DNA of 64,000 bases, from the NCBI RefSeq assembly GCF_014235185.1, contig NZ_CP060131.1, positions 6,331,501 through 6,395,500 on the forward strand. Direction: 5' to 3'. Shown piece after piece: positions 46,542 to 53,352 of the stretch (its first letter is position 1; each line of letters starts with the position of its first letter). Under the pieces are notes generated by a model that was not told the origin of the DNA, did no database searches, and saw only the letters and a program-made list of their open reading frames with translations. The translations under genes were made by a program, and so were the position numbers. Source of the DNA: Pseudonocardia petroleophila. Lineage in GTDB: Bacteria > Actinomycetota > Actinomycetes > Mycobacteriales > Pseudonocardiaceae.

Positions 46542-48920
46542 TCAGCCGACGGCGGCGATCACCGCCTGCTCGATGCGGCGCCGGTCGGCGGTGCGGATGG
46601 CGCCGTCGCCGTTCGGCCCGGCCAGGGAGAAGGAGTCGACGACCGAGGACCCGAGCGTCGCGACGCGGGCCCACCGCAGCTCGGCGTCGCAGCCCTCCAG
46701 CGCGGCGGCGACGCGGTGCAGCAGCCCGATGCGGTCGGTGCCGCGCAGCTCCAGCACCACCGCACCGGTGGCCTCGTCGTCGAACCACAGGACCCGGGGC
46801 GGGGCCGGGGGCTCCGAGGAGTTGGTCGGGGCGTAGTCGCGCTCCTTGCGGGCCAGCGCGTCGGCCAGGACCAGCGTGCCGTCGACGACGCGCCCGAGGT
46901 CGGTGCGCAGCAGCGCCGGATCGGGCAGCCCGCCGAAGCGCGGCGACACCGTGAACCGGAAGACCGCGACCTCACCGGTCGTCGACAGCTCCGCGGCGTG
47001 CACCTCCAGCGAGTGCAGGGCGAGCACGCCCGCCGCGGCCGCGAGCGACCCCTTCGCCGCGGGCACCGCCACCAGCACGGTGGCCGGGGTGGCCTCGTCG
47101 GCGAACCGCACCTGCGGGCGGTGGTCGGCGAGCACGGCCGCGGCCATCTCCTGGTCGGAGTCGTCGGGCGGGGCCGGCAGCGGTTCCCCGGCCAGCAGCG
47201 CGCGGCAGCGCCGGGACAGGTCGCCGATCAGCGTCTTCTTCCACGGGCTCCACACGCCCGGCCCGGTGGCGAGGGAGTCGGCCTCCGCGAGCGCGGTGAG
47301 CAGGTCCAGCAGCAACCCGCTCGTGCCGGGGGCGCCGTCGCCCACGGCCTCGTCGAGCGTCTCGACGACGCGCGTGACGGTGGCCGGGTCGTCGAGGTCG
47401 CGGCGGGTGGCCGTGTGCGGGAGCAGCAGGTGGTGGCGGACCATCGCCCCCAGCACCACGACGTCCGGCTCGGTGAACCCGAGCCGCCGCCCGACCTGCA
47501 CCGCCAGCGACTCGCCCACCACGGAGTGGTCGCCGCCGCGGCCCTTGCCGATGTCGTGCAGCAGCGTGCCCACCAGCAGCAGGTCCGGCCGGGCGACGCG
47601 CGTGGTCAGCCGGGCGACCTGCGCGCAGGCCTCGACGAGGTGCCGGTCGACGGTCCACACGTGGGCCCGGTCGCGCGGCGGCAGGTCGCGGACCGCGCCC
47701 CACTCGGGGAACAGCCGCCCCCACAGCCCGGTGCGGTCCAGCGCCTCCACCACGTCGACGAGCGGGCGGCCGGTGCCCAGCAGCGACAGCAGCTCGCCGA
47801 GCGCGTCGCGGGGCCAGGGTTCGCGCAGCTCGGGGGCGGTGTCGGCCAACCGGTGCAGCGTGCCCGCCGCGACCGGGAGGCCGGTGCGCGCCGCGGTGGC
47901 GGCCACGCGCAGGACCAGGGCGGGATCGCGCGACGCGGCGGCGTCGCGGGCCAGCGCGACCTCCCCCGCGTGCTCGACGACGCCGGAGTCGAGCGGGCGG
48001 CGCACCGGGTTGCGGCGCAGCGCGGCGAGGCCCCGCCTGGGCAGCGCCCCCCGGGCCGAGCGCAGGCTGGTCTCCGCGGAGAACGCCACCGCCCTTGCGG
48101 CGCCGGACAGGGCGCGGGCCAGCTCGAAGCGGTCACCCAGCTCCAGCACGGCGGCGACCTCGTCGGCGTCCTGGGCGCGCAGGACGTCGCGGGCGCGGCC
48201 GGCGAGGCGGTGCAGCTCCGTGCGGACGTCGAGCAGCAGGCGCTGGGCCTCCAGCACGTCGCCGCCGGGGCGGTCGACGAGCTGGGCCGCGGCGAGGGCG
48301 TCGATGAGCTGGACGTCGCGCAGGCCGCCGTGGCCGTTCTTCAGGTCGGGCTCCACGCGGTGCGCGACGTCGCCGATCTTGCGCCAGCGCCCCTGGGCCC
48401 CCTCGACGATCTCGTCGAAGCGGCTGCGGATGCCCGCGCGCCAGGCCTGCCGGACCGACGCGCGGACCGAGTCGGACAGGGCGGCGTCGCCCGCGATGTG
48501 GCGGATCTCCAGCAGCCCGAACGCGGCGCGCAGGTCGGTGGCCGCCACCTGCACGGCCTGGCCGGGCGTGCGCACGGAGTGGTCGAGCCCGATCCCCGCG
48601 TCCCACAGCGGGTACCAGAGCTGGTCGGCGATCCGGTCGATGTCCTTGCGGCCGTCGTGCAGCAGCACGAGGTCGAGGTCGGACCACGGCGCGAGCTCGC
48701 GGCGGCCCAGCGCCCCGACGGCGACCAGCGCGGCGCGGTCGGTGAGCCCGATCGCCGCGCAGCGCGAGGACAGCCAGAAGTCGTGGAGGTCGACGAGCGC
48801 GGTGCGCAGCGCCTCCGGGGACAGGCGGCGCTTCGCGTCCCCGGTCTGCAGCAGGACGGCCTTGGCGCGCACCAGGTCCTGGGCGTCTCCCGCGGACGAC
48901 ACGGTGATGGCGTCGCTCAC
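46542..48920 (-). CDS. glnD: PII uridylyl/adenylyltransferase GlnD
   Basis: A 792-residue bifunctional PII-modifying enzyme. The nucleotidyltransferase motif GALGRRELAPWSDLDLVLL (about 69-87; Asp81 and Asp83) is intact, the HD phosphohydrolase motif LLHDIGKGRGGDHS follows, and two ACT domains occupy the C-terminus (~590-790). In actinobacteria GlnD is an adenylyltransferase. ATG 48920 overlaps the upstream PII stop as ATGA. Confidence 0.96.
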   Translation of the reverse strand: MSDAITVSSAGDAQDLVRAKAVLLQTGDAKRRLSPEALRTALVDLHDFWLSSRCAAIGLTDRAALVAVGALGRRELAPWSDLDLVLLHDGRKDIDRIADQLWYPLWDAGIGLDHSVRTPGQAVQVAATDLRAAFGLLEIRHIAGDAALSDSVRASVRQAWRAGIRSRFDEIVEGAQGRWRKIGDVAHRVEPDLKNGHGGLRDVQLIDALAAAQLVDRPGGDVLEAQRLLLDVRTELHRLAGRARDVLRAQDADEVAAVLELGDRFELARALSGAARAVAFSAETSLRSARGALPRRGLAALRRNPVRRPLDSGVVEHAGEVALARDAAASRDPALVLRVAATAARTGLPVAAGTLHRLADTAPELREPWPRDALGELLSLLGTGRPLVDVVEALDRTGLWGRLFPEWGAVRDLPPRDRAHVWTVDRHLVEACAQVARLTTRVARPDLLLVGTLLHDIGKGRGGDHSVVGESLAVQVGRRLGFTEPDVVVLGAMVRHHLLLPHTATRRDLDDPATVTRVVETLDEAVGDGAPGTSGLLLDLLTALAEADSLATGPGVWSPWKKTLIGDLSRRCRALLAGEPLPAPPDDSDQEMAAAVLADHRPQVRFADEATPATVLVAVPAAKGSLAAAAGVLALHSLEVHAAELSTTGEVAVFRFTVSPRFGGLPDPALLRTDLGRVVDGTLVLADALARKERDYAPTNSSEPPAPPRVLWFDDEATGAVVLELRGTDRIGLLHRVAAALEGCDAELRWARVATLGSSVVDSFSLAGPNGDGAIRTADRRRIEQAVIAAVG

Positions 48921-49255
48921 AGCGCGTCGGCGCCCCGTTCACCGGTGCGGACCCGCACCACGGTCTCCACGGGCGTCACCCACACCTTGCCGTCGCCGAT
49001 CTTGCCCGTCCGCGCGGCGGCCAGCACGGTGTCGATCACCTTCTCCACCACCCCGTCGTCGACGACGATCTCCACGCGCACCTTGGGCACGAAGTCCACC
49101 TGGTAGTCGGCACCGCGGTAGACCTCGGTGTGGCCGCGCTGCCGACCGTAGCCGGACACCTCGCTCACGGTCATCCCGGCGACGTCGAGGTCCTCCAGTC
49201 CGGAGCGGACGTCGTCCAGGGCGAACGGCTTCACGATGGCCGTCACGAGCATCAT
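48917..49255 (-). CDS. glnK: PII signal-transduction protein (copy 2)
   Basis: A 112-residue PII protein starting MMLVTAIVKPF. T-loop RGHTEVYRGADYQVDF keeps Tyr51 but differs from the other copies at several loop positions (QRG, ADYQ). It is coupled by ATGA to glnD. A 17-bp hairpin separates it from the third PII gene, so it may be expressed at a different level. Confidence 0.94.
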   Translation of the reverse strand: MMLVTAIVKPFALDDVRSGLEDLDVAGMTVSEVSGYGRQRGHTEVYRGADYQVDFVPKVRVEIVVDDGVVEKVIDTVLAAARTGKIGDGKVWVTPVETVVRVRTGERGADAL

Positions 49256-49303
49256 TGCGGTTTCTCCGATCGGTGACGAACCGGACATTCTCCGGGAATG
49301 GGT

Positions 49304-49343
49304 CCGGGCCCGCCGTACCTGCGTGGAGGTACGGCGGGCCCGG
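49304..49343 (-). terminator. strong hairpin between two PII genes
   Basis: CCGGGCCCGCCGTACCT (49304-49320) and AGGTACGGCGGGCCCGG (49327-49343) form a perfect 17-bp stem with a 6-nt loop. It sits 17 nt after the stop of the amtB-linked PII gene. Actinobacterial terminators often lack a T-run, as here. It could end the amtB-PII transcript or limit read-through to PII-glnD. Confidence 0.65.
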
Positions 49344-49359
49344 GGACGAGACGGTGGAG

Positions 49360-49698
49360 CTAGATCGCGTCGGTTCCGCGCTCGCCGGTGCGCACCCGGA
49401 TCACGCTCTCGACCGGGGTCACCCAGACCTTCCCGTCACCGATCTTGCCGGTGCGGGCGGCCTCGACGACGGCGTCCACGACCTTCTCCGCGAGGGCGTC
49501 GTCGGCGACGACCTCCACGCGGACCTTCGGCACGAAGTCGACGGAGTACTCCGCGCCGCGGTAGACCTCGGTGTGGCCCTTCTGCCGGCCGTAGCCCTGG
49601 ACCTCGCTGACGGTCATGCCCAGGACGCCGATCTGCTCCAGCGCCCCCTTCACGTCCTCCAGCACGAACGGCTTGACGATCGCCGTGACCAGCTTCAT
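49360..49698 (-). CDS. glnK: PII signal-transduction protein (copy 3)
   Basis: A 112-residue PII protein (MKLVTAIVKPFVLED). T-loop KGHTEVYRGAEYSVDF has Tyr51, and TGKIGDGKVW is present. It follows amtB copy 2 after 3 nt, so it is the canonical GlnK partner of that channel, under the GlnR-like box upstream of amtB. Confidence 0.95.
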   Translation of the reverse strand: MKLVTAIVKPFVLEDVKGALEQIGVLGMTVSEVQGYGRQKGHTEVYRGAEYSVDFVPKVRVEVVADDALAEKVVDAVVEAARTGKIGDGKVWVTPVESVIRVRTGERGTDAI

Positions 49699-49701
49699 CG
49701 C

Positions 49702-51096
49702 TCAGACCTCCTGACCGGCGGTGGCCGGCTCGTGGTCGCGCGCCGACTGCGTCGACGCCCCAGCGGACGGACGCAGGCCGCTGCCGCCCCGCAGGGTGGA
49801 GAAGTCGTAGCCCGACTCCGCGTGCTCGGTCTCGTCGATGCCCGTGGCCTCGTCCTCGTCGGAGATGCGCAGGCCGATCGAGAACTTCAGCGCGAAGGCG
49901 ATGATCGCCGTGACGATGCCGGAGTAGGCCAGCACCGCGAAGGCACCGACGGCCTGGCGCCACAGCTGGTCGGCGCCGCCGCCGTAGAAGAGCCCGGCGA
50001 CACCGGCCGGCGAGTCGGCGGTGGCGAAGAAGCCGATGAGCAGCGTGCCGGCGAGACCGCCGACGAGGTGGACGCCGACGACGTCGAGCGAGTCGTCGAA
50101 GCCGAAGCGGAACTTCAGGCCGACGGCCAGGGCGCACAGGACGCTGGCGATGGCCCCGACCGCGATGGCGCCCAGCGGCGACACCGAGGAACAGGCGGGG
50201 GTGATCGCGACCAGACCCGCGACGACGCCGGACGCGGCACCGAGGCTGGTCGGGTGACCGTCGCGGAAGCGCTCGACGAGCAACCAGGCGATCATCGCGG
50301 CCGCGGTGGCGACGATGGTGTTGAGGAACGCGAAGCCGGCGATGGCACCCGAGCCGACGGCCGAACCGGCGTTGAAGCCGAACCAGCCGAACCACAGGAG
50401 GGCGGCACCGAGCATGACCAGCGGCAGGTTGTGCGGCCGCATGGGCTCGCGCGGCCAGCCGCGGCGCTTGCCGAGGACGATGGCGAGCACCAGCGCGGCG
50501 ATACCGGCGTTGATGTGGACCGCGGTACCACCGGCGAAGTCGATCGCGGCGAGGTCGTTGGCGATCCAGCCGCCCGCACCCGCGGTGACGTCGTCGAAGT
50601 TGAAGACCCAGTGCGCGACCGGGAAGTAGACGATCGACACCCAGATGCCGGCGAAGACCAGCCAGGAGCCGAACTTCATGCGGTCGGCGACCGCACCCGA
50701 GATCAGGGCCACGGTGATGATCGCGAACGTGGCCTGGAAGCCGACGAACACCAGCGAGGGGATCGTGCCGACCAGCGGGACGGCCACCTCGGTGCCGGCC
50801 TCGGCGTCGGCGAGGTACGTGCCGGCCGTCAGGCCCTGCAGCCCGGCGAACTGCAGCGGGTCGGCGACGATGCCGGCGTCGCCCACGCTCGTGCCGAACG
50901 TCATCGAGTAGCCGTACAGCACCCACAGGACGCCGACCAGGCCCATCGAGGCGAAGCTCATCATCATCATGTTCAGCACGCTCTTGCTGCGCACCATGCC
51001 GCCGTAGAACAGCGCGAGTCCCGGCGTCATGAGCAACACCAGGGCCGTCGCTGTCAACATCCAGGCGGTATCGCCGGTATCGGGCACTCCAGGCAC
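49702..51096 (-). CDS. amtB: ammonium channel Amt (copy 2)
   Basis: A 464-residue Amt channel with 11 helices. It shares with copy 1 the segments LLMTPGLALFYGGMVRSKSVLNM, AHWVFNFD, WFGWFGFNAGSAV and DVVGVHLVGGLAG (pore twin-His region). The C-tail GIDETEHAESGYDF fits PII binding. ATG 51096 is followed 3' by glnK within 3 nt. A GlnR-like four-half-site element lies 82-119 bp upstream, so induction on nitrogen limitation is likely. Confidence 0.95.
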   Translation of the reverse strand: MPGVPDTGDTAWMLTATALVLLMTPGLALFYGGMVRSKSVLNMMMMSFASMGLVGVLWVLYGYSMTFGTSVGDAGIVADPLQFAGLQGLTAGTYLADAEAGTEVAVPLVGTIPSLVFVGFQATFAIITVALISGAVADRMKFGSWLVFAGIWVSIVYFPVAHWVFNFDDVTAGAGGWIANDLAAIDFAGGTAVHINAGIAALVLAIVLGKRRGWPREPMRPHNLPLVMLGAALLWFGWFGFNAGSAVGSGAIAGFAFLNTIVATAAAMIAWLLVERFRDGHPTSLGAASGVVAGLVAITPACSSVSPLGAIAVGAIASVLCALAVGLKFRFGFDDSLDVVGVHLVGGLAGTLLIGFFATADSPAGVAGLFYGGGADQLWRQAVGAFAVLAYSGIVTAIIAFALKFSIGLRISDEDEATGIDETEHAESGYDFSTLRGGSGLRPSAGASTQSARDHEPATAGQEV

Positions 51097-51177
51097 GTCG
51101 ACTCCTTCCCGTCTGCGCCGCGCTCCGTCCGGTATGGACGGATTCCGCGGCTGGTGCGGGAACTATCGAATCGCCGT

Positions 51178-51215
51178 GTTTCCGGCGTCCTCCACCGGTG
51201 TTTCGCGCAGGTGAA
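51178..51215 (-). promoter_or_regulatory. GlnR-box-like element upstream of amtB-glnK
   Basis: Read on the minus strand the element is TTCAC-N6-GAAAC-N6-GGAGG-N6-GAAAC. This is the spacing of the actinobacterial GlnR box (gTnAC-N6-GAAAC twice), with both GAAAC half-sites perfect and the other two degenerate. It lies upstream of the amtB-glnK genes, the classic GlnR target. Confidence 0.65.
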
Positions 51216-51250
51216 CGAGGCCCCCCGGGGAGTTACATCCGCATGACGCG

Positions 51251-53125
51251 TCAGCTCAGGAGGGCGTCGACGTAGGCGGCGGGCTCGAACGGGGCCAGGT
51301 CGTCGGGGCCCTCGCCGAGCCCGACGAGCTTCACCGGGACGCCCAGTTCGCGCTGCACCCGGAACACGATGCCGCCCTTGGCCGTGCCGTCGAGCTTGGT
51401 CAGGACGATGCCGGTGACCTTGACGACGTCGCCGAACACGCGGGCCTGCGTCAGCCCGTTCTGGCCGGTCGTGGCGTCGAGGACGAGGAGCACCTCGTCG
51501 ACCTCGGCCTGCCGGGTGACGACCCGCTTGATCTTGTCGAGCTCGTCCATCAGGCCGGTCTTGGTGTGCAGGCGGCCCGCGGTGTCGAGCAGCACGACGT
51601 CGGCGCCCTCGGTGGAACCCTGCTTGACGGCGTCGAACGCGACGCTCGCCGGGTCGGCGCCCTCGGCACCGCGCACGACGGTGGCCCCCGCGCGCTCGCC
51701 CCAGGTGACGAGCTGCTCGGCGGCGGCGGCCCGGAAGGTGTCGGCCGCGCCCAGCACGACCTGGTGCCCGCTCGCGACGAGCACCCGGGCCAGCTTGCCG
51801 GTGGTGGTGGTCTTGCCCGTGCCGTTGACGCCGACCACGAGCAGCACCGCAGGCCGCCCGTCGTGCGGCAGGGCGCGGACGGACCGGTCGAGCTCGGGCC
51901 GCAGCGCCGCAGTGAGGACGTCCTTGAGCAGCTGGCGCGCCTGCTCCGCGGTGCGGACGCCGCGGGCGGCGAGCTCGGTGCGCAGGGTGTCGACGAGCTC
52001 GGCGGTGGTCTCCGGCCCGAGGTCGGCCTGCAGCAGGGTCGCCTCGACGTCCTCCCACGACTCCTCGTCCAACTCCCCGGCCCCCAGCAGGCCGAGCAGC
52101 CCCTGCCCGAACCCGGAGCGGGAGCGGGCGAGGCGGCCGCGCAGGCGCTCCAGCCGCCCGCCGGGCGGGGCGATGTCGTCGGCGGGGGTGGTGGCAGGCG
52201 TGGTGGCGGCCGGGGACGAGCCGTTCGCGGACGGGGCCGGGGTGGTCGGGGCGGGGGTGCTCGGGGCGGGTGCCGTGGGGGCCGGGGGCGTGGGGGCCGG
52301 AGTGGTCGGCGCCGTCGCCGGCGGAGTGGTGGAGGCCGGGGGCGGCTCGGTCGGGGTCGACGGGGTCGGGGTCGACGGGGCCGGGGTCGACGGGGCCGGG
52401 GTCGACGGGGCCGGGGTCGACGGGGCCGGGGTCGACGGGGCCGGGGTCGACGGGGCGGTCGGCGCGGTGGCGGTCGACGACGGTTCCGCCGGCGCGGGCC
52501 GCGTCGGAGCCGGGGTGGTGGGCGCGGTGGCGGGCGGGGCGGGCTCAGTCGGCGTCGGAGCGGTGGCGGCTGGGGACGAGTCGGCGCGGGTGTCGGAGTC
52601 GGTCGTGGAGCCGCCGTGCGGGGTGCCGTCGGTCGCGGTGCCGGGCGTCGCGGTGCCGGGCGTCGCGGTGCCGGGCGTCGCGGTGCCGGGCGTCGCGGTG
52701 CCGGGCGTCGCGGTGCCGGGCGTCGCGGTGCCGGTGCCCGTCCCGTCGGGGGCCGGGGCGTCGGGGACCGGGGCGTCGGTCGCGGTGCGGCCGTCGGTGG
52801 CCGGGGGCGCGGTGGACGCGGAGGGCGTCACGCCGGGGAGGGTCGGGTCGCCGTGTCCCGGGCTCGCCCGCGGGGCGTCGGGCGCCGGCGCCGCGGGCGG
52901 ATCCGGAGTGGCCGCCCCGGTGCCGGGGGCGAAGGTGAAGCCGCCACCGGCCTGGTAGGTGCCGCCTCGGCGGGGCGGGGCGGCGGTGTCGTCGCGCTGC
53001 TCCAGCTCCTCGGCCTGCCGCAGGCTGATGCGTCGCCGGCTGCGCAGGACCAGGCCCGCCACGACGGCGATGAGCACGACGGCCACCACGACCGCGACGA
53101 CGATCCACAAGGTCTCCGGGGTCAC
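51251..53125 (-). CDS. ftsY: SRP receptor FtsY with long low-complexity N-terminus
   Basis: A 624-residue SRP receptor GTPase. It begins with a transmembrane helix (~8-28), then ~290 residues of Thr/Pro/Ala repeats, then a complete NG domain with VNGTGKTTTTGKLA, DTFRAAAAEQL, DTAGRLHTKTGLMDEL and TKLDGTAKGG. Typical actinobacterial FtsY is about 400-450 residues, so the linker is expanded by 15-bp tandem repeats. GTG 53125 gives the anchor helix. It partners with Ffh encoded at 37765-39285 and follows smc. Confidence 0.95.
   Translation of the reverse strand: MTPETLWIVVAVVVAVVLIAVVAGLVLRSRRRISLRQAEELEQRDDTAAPPRRGGTYQAGGGFTFAPGTGAATPDPPAAPAPDAPRASPGHGDPTLPGVTPSASTAPPATDGRTATDAPVPDAPAPDGTGTGTATPGTATPGTATPGTATPGTATPGTATPGTATDGTPHGGSTTDSDTRADSSPAATAPTPTEPAPPATAPTTPAPTRPAPAEPSSTATAPTAPSTPAPSTPAPSTPAPSTPAPSTPAPSTPTPSTPTEPPPASTTPPATAPTTPAPTPPAPTAPAPSTPAPTTPAPSANGSSPAATTPATTPADDIAPPGGRLERLRGRLARSRSGFGQGLLGLLGAGELDEESWEDVEATLLQADLGPETTAELVDTLRTELAARGVRTAEQARQLLKDVLTAALRPELDRSVRALPHDGRPAVLLVVGVNGTGKTTTTGKLARVLVASGHQVVLGAADTFRAAAAEQLVTWGERAGATVVRGAEGADPASVAFDAVKQGSTEGADVVLLDTAGRLHTKTGLMDELDKIKRVVTRQAEVDEVLLVLDATTGQNGLTQARVFGDVVKVTGIVLTKLDGTAKGGIVFRVQRELGVPVKLVGLGEGPDDLAPFEPAAYVDALLS
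52355..52455 (-). repeat. 15-bp tandem repeat in ftsY (PAPST units)
   Basis: About five to six 15-bp units of the form GTCGACGGGGCCGGG (plus-strand reading) encode PAPST/PTPST repeats in the linker. Units are nearly identical, with one GTCGGG variant. Confidence 0.85.
52632..52721 (-). repeat. 15-bp tandem repeat in ftsY (ATPGT units)
   Basis: Six consecutive units GTCGCGGTGCCGGGC (plus-strand reading) encode ATPGT six times, followed by a diverged seventh. The units look identical at nucleotide level, so expansion was recent. Confidence 0.88.
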
Positions 53126-53298
53126 CCGACCACCCTGTCATGCCCCGGCCGGGGCATTCCGCGGGCACCGGGCAGCAGCCCCCTCACGGGACCCGCACCC
53201 GACGACGATCGCCGCGAGCCGCACGCCCGGGCCCCGGCCACCGGCTGCGGCAGCGGCAGGCACCGATCACCGGCCCCCGCTCGCCGCCCCACCGGATG

Positions 53299-53349
53299 GC
53301 AGGAAGGCCACCGTCCCGCCACGAGACGGCGGCATGGTGGCCTTCCTGC
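53299..53349. repeat. 51-bp hairpin repeat, copy 1 (3' of smc)
   Basis: Arms GCAGGAAGGCCACC (53299-53312) and GGTGGCCTTCCTGC (53336-53349) are perfect 14-bp complements around a 23-nt loop. It begins 3 nt past the smc stop codon, so it may serve as a terminator before ftsY. Copy 2, with the same arms and loop length, lies within the smc coding sequence. Confidence 0.9.
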
Positions 53350-53352
53350 AAC

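Noticed and set aside
51216..51250. CCCCCCGGGG run upstream of amtB as an ftsY terminator
   Set aside because: It is a short self-complementary run with no loop and would not form a stable hairpin.
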